A stretch of DNA of 64,000 nt. Origin: Clostridia bacterium (GTDB lineage: Bacteria; Bacillota; Clostridia; Christensenellales; Borkfalkiaceae). Under the pieces are notes generated by a model. That model was not told the origin of the DNA. It made no database searches and saw nothing but the letters and a program-made list of their open reading frames with translations. Below, one piece after another: positions 41,362 to 49,884 of the stretch (position 1 is its first letter; each line of letters opens with the position of its first letter). The stretch spans positions 62,001 through 126,000 of the forward strand of contig JAFVYV010000012.1 of NCBI GenBank assembly GCA_017508485.1. Reading direction: 5' to 3'. Made by a program: the position numbers and the translations under genes.

Positions 41362-42800
41362 TGAGTACAGGTAGTTTTTACGATTTAGAAGTATGGTCTT
41401 TTATAGTTATTATTGCAATACTTTGCGGTGCCGTGCTACTTGCAAACGTACTTAAAAGATTTATTAAACCGTTAAGGGAAAGTTTAATACCAAATTCCGT
41501 TTTAGGTGGTATTATTCTTTTAATAATTTCAACCATTTGTTATTTTGCGTTTGGAGATTATCTATTTAATTTAGATTTATTCAACGTTTCAAGCGAATTT
41601 ACGGGTATGCAAACTTTAGAAGTTATAACCTACCACGCACTAGCAATCGGCTTTATTGCAATGGGACTTAGAACTAATGAAAGAAAGTTAACAAAAGCCC
41701 GTTCTGGTGAAATTTTTGATACTGGTGTTTTAACCGTTTCAACCTATTTAATTCAAGTTATAGTAGGGTTAATTATTACAATAATTGCCGCTTTATTTAT
41801 TACAGGCATTATACCTGCAGGTGGAATACTACTTGCTTTTGGTTTTGGTCAAGGTACTGGTCAAGCACTAAACTATGGTAAAATTTATGAAAAGGTTGTA
41901 GAAGACGGCATAGGCGTTTCTAATTTTGTAGGTGGTGCAAACTTTGGTTTAACTATTGCAGCACTTGGCTTTTTAGCGGCGGCTATCGGTGGCGTAATCT
42001 TCCTTAACGTAATGAAGGCTAAAGGCAAAATAAAGGTTGTTCCTGAAGACGTAAGAAAAGAAATGGAAGAAGCCGTTCACGGCGAAAATGAAATTACTTC
42101 AAGTGGTTCAATGGATAAACTTACCGTTCAAATCGGTGCAGTTATGCTTGTTTATGCCCTTTCTTTTGGCTTAATGTACGCGTTATCTTTAATAGGCACG
42201 GGCGTTGGCAATATTGTTTTTGGTTTTAACTTCCTTATCGGTACGGTTTTAACAATTCCTGTTAAGGCAATTATAAAAAAGTTAAGAGCAAAAGGGGTAA
42301 TGAAAAAAGATTACATAAACAACTATATGATGAATCGTATAGGTGGTTTTGCTTTTGACGTTATGATAGTTGCAGGTATCGGCGCAATTCAAATACATAT
42401 GATTAAAGACTACTGGCTAGTTCTTATTATAATGGCGCTTGTTGGTGCAGTTACAACTTTTGCTTATACAAGAATTTGTTGTAATAAACTTTTCAAAGGT
42501 TATGCAAACGAACAATTCTTAGCATCTTACGGTATGTTAACTGGTACTGCAAGTACTGGTATGATACTACTACGTGAAATTGACCCTGACTTAAAAACTC
42601 CTGCGTCTGAAAACTTAGTATATCAAAACCTACCTGCAATTGCATTTGGTTTTCCTATAATGATACTTGCAAACCTTGCCCCACAAAGCCCTATGATGAC
42701 TTACATAGTGCTAGGCATAGTTGTAGTTTTATTCGTTTTACTAAATATAATTTTATTTAGAAGGTCAATCTTTAAAAGAAAGAAAAAGTTAAAAGAATAA
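41361..42800 (+). CDS. gltS: Sodium/glutamate symporter family transporter (GltS-like)
   Basis: A 479-residue membrane protein with ten or more helices. LIPNSVLGGIILLI, IGFIAMGLR, LLAFGFGQGTGQALNYG, NFVGGANFGLTIAALGFLAA and YGMLTGTASTGMILLREIDP form the paired GltS repeats that bind sodium and a dicarboxylate amino acid. Glutamate is the usual substrate; related proteins may differ. It overlaps plsC by one base, so the two are co-expressed for reasons that are not obvious. Confidence 0.85.
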   Translation: MSTGSFYDLEVWSFIVIIAILCGAVLLANVLKRFIKPLRESLIPNSVLGGIILLIISTICYFAFGDYLFNLDLFNVSSEFTGMQTLEVITYHALAIGFIAMGLRTNERKLTKARSGEIFDTGVLTVSTYLIQVIVGLIITIIAALFITGIIPAGGILLAFGFGQGTGQALNYGKIYEKVVEDGIGVSNFVGGANFGLTIAALGFLAAAIGGVIFLNVMKAKGKIKVVPEDVRKEMEEAVHGENEITSSGSMDKLTVQIGAVMLVYALSFGLMYALSLIGTGVGNIVFGFNFLIGTVLTIPVKAIIKKLRAKGVMKKDYINNYMMNRIGGFAFDVMIVAGIGAIQIHMIKDYWLVLIIMALVGAVTTFAYTRICCNKLFKGYANEQFLASYGMLTGTASTGMILLREIDPDLKTPASENLVYQNLPAIAFGFPIMILANLAPQSPMMTYIVLGIVVVLFVLLNIILFRRSIFKRKKKLKE

Positions 42801-42821
42801 AATTAAATATTAAAGGCAAAT

Positions 42822-42858
42822 AAAAAAGCCCTTGCGTTTAAGCGTAAGGGCTTTAATT
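42822..42858. terminator. Terminator between gltS and the convergent gene
   Basis: A 12-bp stem AAAGCCCTTGCG with CGTAAGGGCTTT, followed by AATTTTT. Confidence 0.85.
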
Positions 42859-42869
42859 TTTGTGACTAG

Positions 42870-43439
42870 TTATTTTAGGTTTTGAATAGTTTGTCTAATA
42901 GTTGCTAACACCATAGAGATATAGGTGCTTGGAACGGCTTTTGCTTCATTAGTTGTAGATGCGCCGTCTGCGTGGCTTAGTATAACGGAAATAGCGGCTA
43001 CTTTTTCACAAAGGATTGTTTCTAAATCAAGGTCAACGGAATAGTCCATTGTAACAAAACCGTTGATAAATTCGTGCGCAAGTCTATCCATGTGTTGCCT
43101 ATTATTTTCAAGCCAACTTCTAAGAACACCTGCACCTGCGTAGTAAACGTTTTCCCAAGTGAATTTAGTTTGGTAAAAACTATTGATATAGTCAATTAGG
43201 TCGCCGTGTTGAGGCGTACCTTTTATAAGAAGAAGTTCATTTTCATTAACGTTGCCGTCGGCAGCGGCTAACTCTAAAAGAGAGTATTGCATAATGCAGT
43301 CAAACTGAGAGCAAAAGGTTTGTGCGCTAAAGTCGTGACCTTGTGTTTTATAATAATTTTCTAAAGTTTCACCAATGCCTAAAATAAGTTCTTTTGCATT
43401 ATCGTAAGCAAGGATAAAATGATTAACTAATTCTTCCAT
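42870..43439 (-). CDS. TerB-like helical protein, unknown function
   Basis: A 189-residue all-helical soluble protein. MQYSLLELAAADGNVNENEL resembles the acidic metal-binding turn of TerB-like domains (AxADGxIxxxE), and ILSHADGASTTNEAKAVPST gives a second such turn. AAAGGGG precedes the ATG. Family assignment is tentative; no toxin or tellurite genes are nearby. Transcribed alone on the minus strand. Confidence 0.65.
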   Translation of the reverse strand: MEELVNHFILAYDNAKELILGIGETLENYYKTQGHDFSAQTFCSQFDCIMQYSLLELAAADGNVNENELLLIKGTPQHGDLIDYINSFYQTKFTWENVYYAGAGVLRSWLENNRQHMDRLAHEFINGFVTMDYSVDLDLETILCEKVAAISVILSHADGASTTNEAKAVPSTYISMVLATIRQTIQNLK

Positions 43440-43514
43440 AATTTTCCCCTTTTTTTTTACAAGTATATATTAAAGCAGGGTTTTTGTCAATGTCAAAAAA
43501 TTTTTGGTAGTTTA

Positions 43515-43539
43515 AAAGCCCCTTGCAAAAAGGGGCTTT
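43515..43539 (-). terminator. Hairpin after thiT
   Basis: Stem AAAGCCCCT with AGGGGCTTT (43515-43523 with 43531-43539). On the minus strand it follows the thiT stop and leads into TTTTAAAC, a modest T-run. Confidence 0.65.
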
Positions 43540-43563
43540 AATTTTTTGGAAGTTAGTTAAAAA

Positions 43564-44700
43564 CTATTTATTAAGTTCTTTTCTAAACGCTTTTGATGAT
43601 AGTAGTATTAAGCCAACAACTATAACTAAAGCGATATCTATAAACACGTAAAGGTTATAAACTGCGCTGTAAGTTAAAAAGTTAGTTGCGCCAGAATCTG
43701 CTGCGTATGCGCCAAAGGCAAACACGCCTGAAATAACGTGTGCAACATATCTAAACGTACCAGTTAAAGTTGCGCCGATTGTGAACTTTAACATAGGCTT
43801 GTTGGTTAGTGCGTTTAGGTCGGTTAGTAAACCAGATAGCGCTATCATTGAAAAGGCGATAGGGTAGTCAAGTAAGAATTGTGCAGGGTGAACTATAAAT
43901 GGGTCTTGAATTGCTTGAAGTAAACCGTAAACAAAACCAACTACTAAACCTTTTTTCATACCGTAAGTGTAAGCAAATAAGCAGATAGGTAAGAAAGATA
44001 CTAAAGTAATTGAACCACCTTGTAGCCAAGCGCCTTCAAACTTAACGTAAGAAAGAACGAAAGATAGTGCAACTGAAACACCTGCAAAGGCAATACATCT
44101 TGAGTCAAAAGGCTTTTTGTTTTTTCTGCCAACTATAAATGCCGTTGCAACGACAATAGCAATTAAAAGTCCTGCAAAAGTGTAAAGCATAGGTGAACTT
44201 AACTTGCCGTAATCACCCGTATAATAGCCGTCGCCAACAATGTTTTTAGCATAGAAAATTGCAATTAAAACTATAGTTACAATTAGTGCTACGCCACAAA
44301 CGGCAAAAACTACTATAGAAACCTTTTTAGTAAGTTCTGGCTTTTTCTTACCTATAATAAATAGGGTAATTAAGCCGATTAAGGTTAATAAAAGGGTAAC
44401 TAACACAGGAATAAACACAAACGGAACGATGTTTTTGCTTACCCAGTTGTCTTCAAGGTAGCCACCTGAAAACTTCTTTACAATTTCAAGTACGACAAGG
44501 GCTATACCCATAATTAGTGCGTAAACAACTGCTACGCTACCAAAAGTTTTTGCTACTTCTGATTTTGTGTAACTTTCTTTTTTGTTAAAGAAAACTACTA
44601 TTAAACTTAAAATCATAGTACCAAGTACGCCTACGCTAATCCATTTAGCAATAGGTTCTACCACGTCAAAAAGATAGTTTGACGCCAAATTAAATAACAT
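43564..44700 (-). CDS. thiT: ThiT thiamine S component with an extra N-terminal membrane domain
   Basis: A 378-residue membrane protein. The C-terminal half (about 195-378) is ThiT, the thiamine-binding ECF S component: AFAGVSVALSFVLSYVKFEG, WLQGGSITLVSFLPICLFAY, GMKKGLVVGFVYGLLQAIQD and FRYVAHVISGVFAFG are its signatures. The first 190 residues add about five hydrophobic helices not found in ordinary ThiT (about 190 residues). GGAGG lies before the ATG. A TPP riboswitch with a terminator precedes it, which confirms a thiamine role. It should dock on EcfA1-EcfA2-EcfT. Confidence 0.9.
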   Translation of the reverse strand: MLFNLASNYLFDVVEPIAKWISVGVLGTMILSLIVVFFNKKESYTKSEVAKTFGSVAVVYALIMGIALVVLEIVKKFSGGYLEDNWVSKNIVPFVFIPVLVTLLLTLIGLITLFIIGKKKPELTKKVSIVVFAVCGVALIVTIVLIAIFYAKNIVGDGYYTGDYGKLSSPMLYTFAGLLIAIVVATAFIVGRKNKKPFDSRCIAFAGVSVALSFVLSYVKFEGAWLQGGSITLVSFLPICLFAYTYGMKKGLVVGFVYGLLQAIQDPFIVHPAQFLLDYPIAFSMIALSGLLTDLNALTNKPMLKFTIGATLTGTFRYVAHVISGVFAFGAYAADSGATNFLTYSAVYNLYVFIDIALVIVVGLILLSSKAFRKELNK

Positions 44701-44729
44701 AAAACCTCCTTCTACTCGCTACTAAGAAA

Positions 44730-44755
44730 AAAAGCACCTAAACTTAGGTGCTTTT
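44730..44755 (-). terminator. Riboswitch-controlled terminator of thiT
   Basis: On the minus strand a stem AAAAGCACCTAA with TTAGGTGCTTTT, then TTTCTT, between the TPP aptamer and the thiT start. Confidence 0.8.
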
Positions 44756-44771
44756 ACTTTTAAGTTTTATA

Positions 44772-44848
44772 ATCCAACTTTTCCTTCAAGCATTACCTTG
44801 CGGATTCAATGGTATAATCTCAGCCAAGTGGCACCCATAGCGAATATT
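44772..44848 (-). promoter_or_regulatory. TPP (thiamine pyrophosphate) riboswitch
   Basis: On the minus strand GGGTGCCACTTGGCTGAGAT opens the aptamer. ACC...TGAATCCGCAAGGTAATGC follows, then GAAGG. These are the conserved THI-box segments (GGGTGC, CTGAGA, TGAxCC, GGTAAT). It lies upstream of thiT with a terminator between them. Confidence 0.93.
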
Positions 44849-44864
44849 TAATTTTGATAAATTT

Positions 44865-44893
44865 ATAATATCACTATTTACCCCTTGCGTCAA
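44865..44893 (-). promoter_or_regulatory. Promoter of the TPP riboswitch-thiT unit
   Basis: On the minus strand TTGACG (44888-44893), 17 bases, TATTAT (44865-44870). Its -35 box overlaps the -35 box of the divergent promoter. Confidence 0.6.
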
Positions 44894-44913
44894 GTAATTT
44901 TTTGTGTTAAAAT
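44885..44913 (+). promoter_or_regulatory. Promoter of the HD hydrolase gene
   Basis: TTGCGT (44885-44890), 17 bases, TAAAAT (44908-44913), 28 bases before the ATG at 44942. Confidence 0.6.
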
Positions 44914-44941
44914 AAAATTCCTAAAATCAAAGGAGATTTTT

Positions 44942-45517
44942 ATGTATAAGTTTTTTGCCTATTTAGATAGAATGAAGTATATTAAACGCTGGTCGCTTAT
45001 GCGTTCAACTAGGGAAGAAAATATTATGGAACACTCTTATTCCGTTGTGTTAATTGCAGAAGCGTTGGCGCTTATTAAAAACAAAATTTTTGGTGGAAAC
45101 GTTGACGTTTACAAAACGGTAAATATTGCTTGTTATCACGAAGTAAGTGAAGTTGTAACAGGCGACTTACCTACGCCTATAAAATACTTTAACCCTGAGA
45201 TTAAAAGGGCGTATAAAGATTTAGAAAATATTGCGTGTGATAAACTTTTAGGTCATCTTCCTGAAGAATTAAAGGAAGAATACCGTTCTTTCGTTGAGCC
45301 TGACACCGATAGTTATGAGTATAAACTAGTTAAAATTGCAGATAGAATTAGCGCATATTTAAAGTGTGTTGAAGAACTTAAGGTTGGCAACAACGAATTC
45401 AAAAAAGCAAAAAAACAAATTGAAAAAGATATTGATAGTTGCCACCAAGTAGAAGTTCAGTATTTTATGAAGAATATTGTACCTTCATTTTCACTCACTT
45501 TAGATGAATTAGATTAA
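44942..45517 (+). CDS. YfbR-like HD-fold 5'-deoxynucleotidase, HE variant
   Basis: A 191-residue HD-superfamily phosphohydrolase. EENIMEHSYSVVLIAEALA supplies the first metal His, VVTGDLPTPIKYFNPEI is the YfbR signature, and LVKIADRISAYLKCVEEL holds the last Asp. Where YfbR proteins have the metal-binding HD pair, this one has His-Glu (ACYHEVSEVVTG). YfbR removes phosphate from deoxynucleoside monophosphates; whether the HE form is active is uncertain. Start at 44942, after AAAGGAGA; the earlier ATG lies in the promoter. Confidence 0.85.
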   Translation: MYKFFAYLDRMKYIKRWSLMRSTREENIMEHSYSVVLIAEALALIKNKIFGGNVDVYKTVNIACYHEVSEVVTGDLPTPIKYFNPEIKRAYKDLENIACDKLLGHLPEELKEEYRSFVEPDTDSYEYKLVKIADRISAYLKCVEELKVGNNEFKKAKKQIEKDIDSCHQVEVQYFMKNIVPSFSLTLDELD

Positions 45518-45520
45518 AAT

Positions 45521-45562
45521 TTGCACAAAAAAGGGTGGAATTTTTAGTGCAATTTTGTGCAA
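45521..45562. repeat. 10-bp inverted repeat with an extra half-site
   Basis: TTGCACAAAA (45521-45530) and TTTTGTGCAA (45553-45562) are perfect inverted copies 22 bases apart; a further GTGCAA lies at 45548-45553. It sits between the HD hydrolase and the msmK-like gene. No T-run follows, so an operator is more likely than a terminator. Confidence 0.5.
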
Positions 45563-45601
45563 TATATACAAATTAAGGGGTTTTATTTGTTTAAATTTAC
45601 G

Positions 45602-45631
45602 TTGCCTTTTTAGTTATATATATTGTATTAT
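45602..45631 (+). promoter_or_regulatory. Possible promoter of the msmK-like gene
   Basis: TTGCCT (45602-45607), 18 bases, TATTAT (45626-45631). Several overlapping TATA elements are present. Confidence 0.45.
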
Positions 45632-45662
45632 ATAAAGGTAAATAAAGATAAGGAGATTAAGT

Positions 45663-46871
45663 ATGTCAAGTTTATTACTTAAAAACATCTACAAGGTATA
45701 TCCATCTGGCGTTACTGCTGTTACGGACTTTAACCTTGATATTGAAGACAAAGAATTTATCGTTTTCGTAGGACCATCTGGTTGTGGTAAATCTACAACT
45801 CTTCGTATGATTGCTGGTCTTGAAGAAATTACAGACGGTGAACTTTACATTGACGGCGTTTTAATGAACGACGTTGAACCAAAGGATAGAGATATTGCAA
45901 TGGTTTTCCAAAACTACGCACTATATCCTCATATGTCAATTTACGACAACATGGCTTTCGGTCTTAAATTAAGAAAGATGCCTAAAGAAGAAATTGATGC
46001 AAGAGTACAAGAAGCAGCAAGAATTTTAGGTCTTGAAATGTACTTACAAAGAAAGCCAAAGGCTTTATCAGGTGGTCAAAAGCAAAGAGTTGCGCTAGGC
46101 CGTGCAATCGTTCGTGAACCAAAGGTATTCTTACTAGACGAACCATTATCTAACCTAGATGCTAAACTTCGTGCTCAAATGAGAACTGAATTAACAAAAC
46201 TTCACCACAAGTTAGCAACTACTTTCATTTACGTTACACACGACCAAATTGAAGCAATGACAATGGGTACTCGTATCGTTGTTATGAAAGACGGTTTTAT
46301 GCAACAAGTTGACACTCCACAAAACCTTTACGACTATCCTATCAACCTATTCGTTGCAGGATTTATCGGTACACCTCAAATGAACTTCTTTGACGCTAAG
46401 TTAACAGGTACTCCTGATGAAGTTTACGTTGAATTCGGTGATGGAAAGGTATTATTACCTAAAGAAAAGGTTGAATTAATTTACAACTTAGAAGATTACT
46501 TAAATACTGATAAAGAAGTTAAGTTTGGTATCCGTCCTGAAGACTTATCTGATGATGAAAGATTTGTTGGTAAAGATGGCAACCCAGTTATTGACGTTAA
46601 GGTTGACGTTCTTGAAATGTTAGGTGCTGAAACACTTCTTTACTGCAAACTAAAGGGTGATGAAACTGACGACGTTGTAGACTCAACTGCTACTATGATT
46701 GCTAAGGTTGACGCTCGTTCAAAGAGTGCTATGGGTCAAAACGTTAAACTTTCTGTTGCTGTTAAACATTGTCACTTATTTGATAAGGAAACTGAAATGA
46801 CAATTATGGCAAGAAATTTAGCACAAAAGGAAGAATTCCTTGCTAACAAGCCTGTAGCAGACGCTGAATAA
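45663..46871 (+). CDS. msmK: ABC sugar transporter ATP-binding protein (MsmK/UgpC type)
   Basis: A 402-residue ATPase of the carbohydrate importer class. Walker [11 protein letters not shown]-loop [17 protein letters not shown], signature [14 protein letters not shown], Walker [14 protein letters not shown] and switch His in VTHDQIEAM are intact. The C-terminal regulatory domain (FFDAKL ... KFGIRPEDL ... LGAETLLYC) is also present. No permease or binding-protein genes are adjacent, so it probably serves several sugar transporters, as MsmK does in streptococci. AAGGAGA precedes the ATG. Confidence 0.93.
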   Translation: MSSLLLKNIYKVYPSGVTAVTDFNLDIEDKEFIVFVGPSGCGKSTTLRMIAGLEEITDGELYIDGVLMNDVEPKDRDIAMVFQNYALYPHMSIYDNMAFGLKLRKMPKEEIDARVQEAARILGLEMYLQRKPKALSGGQKQRVALGRAIVREPKVFLLDEPLSNLDAKLRAQMRTELTKLHHKLATTFIYVTHDQIEAMTMGTRIVVMKDGFMQQVDTPQNLYDYPINLFVAGFIGTPQMNFFDAKLTGTPDEVYVEFGDGKVLLPKEKVELIYNLEDYLNTDKEVKFGIRPEDLSDDERFVGKDGNPVIDVKVDVLEMLGAETLLYCKLKGDETDDVVDSTATMIAKVDARSKSAMGQNVKLSVAVKHCHLFDKETEMTIMARNLAQKEEFLANKPVADAE

Positions 46872-46887
46872 TCTTAAAAAAAGTATT

Positions 46888-46917
46888 AAAAAGACAAGAT
46901 TTTTATCTTGTCTTTTT
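46888..46917 (+). terminator. Intrinsic terminator of the msmK-like gene
   Basis: A 13-bp stem AAAAAGACAAGAT with ATCTTGTCTTTTT, TTTT loop and T-run. Confidence 0.9.
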
Positions 46918-46982
46918 TGTTTTTTGGTGTATAATAAAAATAACCAAAAGTTTTGTTCAATTTTCACAAAAGGAGAAAGGGT

Positions 46983-48023
46983 ATGGTAACTGAAGTTGAA
47001 TCTTTAATTTATAAAATAAAGGAAAGAACGGGCATTGATATAAGCCTATACGGAGAAAAGGCTTTTTTCACCACTAAAGAAAATTACTTACCAATCTTAA
47101 AACAATTTGATTTTGAAGATTTTTTAGTTGATGAAGAACTAAATAAGTTATATTTTAAAGTAGAATATAAAGGGGTTAAGTTCGTTGCCGAAATTGACGG
47201 TGGCGAAAAGGAAAAGGTTGTTGCCGAACTAATTTTAAGCGTGTTTGAAAACTCTTACGTTAAGCCTAACGAATTTTCTGAAGAAGCCTTTCTTAAAACG
47301 GCGTTAGAAGGGGAAACTACTAAAATTCAACTACAAAAATATATAAAAAGAAAAAATATTCCACCATATCGTTGTTTTTGTTTGGTTGCCCTTTTAGGTA
47401 ATCACAAAGTAAGTGACGTTTTAGAAATTTTAGAAAACTATTCTTCTAAAGGCAAAGATATTTCTTTAGTATTAGGGGAAGATTTTATAGTTCAAGTTAA
47501 GTTTTTAGACGAAACTGCCTCTTCAGTATATCAATCTCCTACCGAATATGCAGAAAGTTTACTAAAGTCTGTTGAAAACGAACTAGGCTATCCTATTGAC
47601 GTAGCCGTTGGTGCTGAAGTTTCAAGTTTTTTAGAAGTATCAACTTCTTATAAACAAGCCCTTTCTGCTATGAGAATGCAAGAAAATTTGGAAATAAAAG
47701 GGGAAGTTTACTCTTTTAAGGGTATGTTCCTTTCAAAAATTTTAGAAGAAATGCCAAAACACAAAATTGAAGAGTATATAAGAACGCTTGTTGACGATAA
47801 CGCAAAAACCATTTTTACCGATAGTGAAATGATTTTAACGGCTGAAGAATTCTTAAAAAACGACCTTAACTTTTCAGAAACTTCAAGGAAGTTATACCTT
47901 CACAGAAACACTTTGGTTTATAGATTAGATAAAATTCAAAAGGCAACCGGGCTTGATATTAGAAAGTTTTCCGACGCAGTTACTTTTAGACTTATAACTT
48001 TATTATATAAAACCATTTATTAA
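46983..48023 (+). CDS. CdaR/PucR-family transcriptional regulator
   Basis: A 346-residue regulator. The C-terminus has the PucR helix-turn-helix (LKNDLNFSETSRKLYLHRNT, LVYRLDKIQKATGLDIRKF), preceded by a GGDEF-like/CdaR domain around LGYPIDVAVGAEVSSFLEVS. The N-terminal 120 residues have no clear match. Such proteins usually activate sugar-acid or purine catabolism genes. I start it at 46983, after AAAGGAGAAAG. It follows the msmK-like gene after a terminator and precedes an S41 protease by nine bases. Confidence 0.85.
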   Translation: MVTEVESLIYKIKERTGIDISLYGEKAFFTTKENYLPILKQFDFEDFLVDEELNKLYFKVEYKGVKFVAEIDGGEKEKVVAELILSVFENSYVKPNEFSEEAFLKTALEGETTKIQLQKYIKRKNIPPYRCFCLVALLGNHKVSDVLEILENYSSKGKDISLVLGEDFIVQVKFLDETASSVYQSPTEYAESLLKSVENELGYPIDVAVGAEVSSFLEVSTSYKQALSAMRMQENLEIKGEVYSFKGMFLSKILEEMPKHKIEEYIRTLVDDNAKTIFTDSEMILTAEEFLKNDLNFSETSRKLYLHRNTLVYRLDKIQKATGLDIRKFSDAVTFRLITLLYKTIY

Positions 48024-48032
48024 GGAGCGCTT

Positions 48033-49307
48033 ATGAAAATTAAGTTAAAAAGCGTTATATCAATAGCCGTTTCGTTAGTGCTTATTGCAGGTGCTTTTTT
48101 AGGTGGATATTTTTTAAGAAAATCCGAAGAAAAAGAAGATATTTACGACTGGATTGAAAGTATCGTTGGCACTTACTACGCCTTATATGATGAAGAAACG
48201 GGAGAGTACGTTGAGTTTACTAAAGAAGATTACGCAAGGGCTATGGTTAGCGGGCTTTTAGATAAATATTCTTTCTTTTTCAACGCAAGTGAACTTGAAG
48301 AAGAAAGTGAAACTAAAAAAGGCAACCATTACGGCTTGGGCGTTTCTTTTTGGAAAGGTGGAACGACCTTAGAAATAGCAAGGGTTTTAGGTAATTCCCC
48401 TGCTGAAAAGGCTGGTATAACCGACGGCGAACTTATAACGGCAATTAAAGAAGAGGGAAAAGAAAAAGTCTTTTTAGATAGAACAAACTATTCAAGTATT
48501 CTTACTAAAATAGAAGAAGGAGTAGAGTTTACTTTATACACTAAAAAATTAGGGGTAGACAAAGAATACAAAATAGCAAAAAGGGTGTACGTACAAAGTT
48601 ACGTTTGGTACTATGATAGCGAAAAGCAGTTAACCTTTACTTCAAACTTTGGCGAAAAACCGATTGCAACTATTGAGAGTACCACCAAAAACTTAGGGCT
48701 AGACGATAAAACTGCCTATATTGAGTTTGCTTCTTTTTCAGGTAACGCTGATGAAGAAATGATAGCCGTTATGGATTATATGCACGAAAGGGGCAAAACC
48801 AAACTCATTTTAGATTTAAGAAACAACGGTGGCGGGTACTTAAGCATTTTAGAAGACCTTGCTTGTTGTTTTATTAAAGGAGAAACGGCAGAAAACCTTG
48901 TTGCCTATTCAAAGTATAAAGACGGCACTATTGAAGAATATAAAACGACTGAAAATAGATATAAAGATATGGAAGTCGTTGTTTTAGCAAACAAAAACAC
49001 GGCGTCTGCAAGTGAGTGTTTAATCGGCGCAATGCTTTGTAGTGGCTCTTTAAAAGAAGAAAATATTGTTTGTGAAAAGCAAGAAGACGGCAGGGCAACT
49101 ACTTACGGCAAGGGCATAATGCAAAGGCTTTACGTAAGTGAAGAGTTTAACGCAGGTATTCAACTAACGGTCGGCCATATGTTTTGGCCAAACGGCGTTA
49201 CTATTCACAAAAAGGGTATTACCCCTACCGTAGAAGAAAATAAGGTTGCCCCTAAAGTAGATATAGACTACGCGCTAGAAAGGGGCATAGCAATCCTTAA
49301 AGGTTAG
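48033..49307 (+). CDS. S41 family C-terminal processing peptidase (CtpA-like)
   Basis: A 424-residue secreted protease with one N-terminal membrane helix (SIAVSLVLIAGAFLGGYFL). A PDZ domain spans about 110-175 (GLGVSFWKGGTTLEIARVLG, SPAEKAGI) and an S41 catalytic domain follows. The serine is in NKNTASASECLIGA, the lysine in TTYGKGIMQ, and DLRNNGGGYLSILEDL lines the active site. It likely cleaves envelope or sporulation proteins. AAGGAGC precedes the ATG. Probably co-transcribed with the CdaR-type regulator. Confidence 0.93.
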   Translation: MKIKLKSVISIAVSLVLIAGAFLGGYFLRKSEEKEDIYDWIESIVGTYYALYDEETGEYVEFTKEDYARAMVSGLLDKYSFFFNASELEEESETKKGNHYGLGVSFWKGGTTLEIARVLGNSPAEKAGITDGELITAIKEEGKEKVFLDRTNYSSILTKIEEGVEFTLYTKKLGVDKEYKIAKRVYVQSYVWYYDSEKQLTFTSNFGEKPIATIESTTKNLGLDDKTAYIEFASFSGNADEEMIAVMDYMHERGKTKLILDLRNNGGGYLSILEDLACCFIKGETAENLVAYSKYKDGTIEEYKTTENRYKDMEVVVLANKNTASASECLIGAMLCSGSLKEENIVCEKQEDGRATTYGKGIMQRLYVSEEFNAGIQLTVGHMFWPNGVTIHKKGITPTVEENKVAPKVDIDYALERGIAILKG

Positions 49308-49539
49308 AAAAATATTTGTTTAACGCATACACTATTTCTTTATCGGCAAGGTTAGAAATAGGGGAAAGATTACAGGACTTTGGTTTTTCAAAGTCCTTTT
49401 TGTTTATAAACTGTAAAATAATAGGCAAAATCTTTTCTAAATTTAGGTTTTTTAAGTCGTTTATATTAAAGTTAAGCAAATTTTCTATATTGCTAAAGTT
49501 TTCGCCTAAAAAAGAAGATAAAATTTCAAATAAATTCAT
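49297..49539 (-). CDS. Short hypothetical protein, convergent with the S41 protease
   Basis: An 80-residue protein starting with an amphipathic helix (MNLFEILSSFLGENFSNIEN) and ending with ISNLADKEIVYALNKYFSNL. The ATG at 49539 follows AGAGGTG. It overlaps the 3' end of the S41 protease gene by 11 bases on the opposite strand and is divergent from the gene at 49609. No family is named; the pattern of the two ends is reminiscent of short conserved clostridial proteins. Confidence 0.6.
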   Translation of the reverse strand: MNLFEILSSFLGENFSNIENLLNFNINDLKNLNLEKILPIILQFINKKDFEKPKSCNLSPISNLADKEIVYALNKYFSNL

Positions 49540-49608
49540 ACACACCTCTAACATTATATTATACGTTTTGCATATCTATAAATTGAAAGATTTTTTAAGG
49601 AGTATTTT

Positions 49609-49884
49609 ATGCAAGATTTTCGTTCTTTTAACAAACCAAATGACGGTGCTAAAGATAATGATAAAAATTTAGAATCTTTAATTTCTTCATTAGTTGGTAA
49701 GTATAACGGCAAAAATGAAAACGAAATTTTAACTGCCATACTAAAGGAAGCAAAAAAAGGTAGAGAAAACGGCACTTTAACCAACCAAGATATTGACAGG
49801 TTTGAAAGTATGCTTTCACCATTTTTAGATGCTAAACAAAAAGAAAAGTTAAAAGAAGTGGTTAAAAAACTTAAAAATACTTAA
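49609..49884 (+). CDS. Short conserved-type protein, unknown function
   Basis: A 91-residue hydrophilic protein with a disordered start and two to three helices: LESLISSLVGKYNGKNENEI, LTAILKEAKKGRENGTLTNQ, then DIDRFESMLSPFLDAKQKEK. The GTLTNQDIDRFxxMLSPxLD stretch looks like a recurring clostridial pattern, but I cannot name the family. AAGGAG is six bases before the ATG. Its stop overlaps the end of the convergent aminotransferase gene by four bases. Confidence 0.7.
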   Translation: MQDFRSFNKPNDGAKDNDKNLESLISSLVGKYNGKNENEILTAILKEAKKGRENGTLTNQDIDRFESMLSPFLDAKQKEKLKEVVKKLKNT

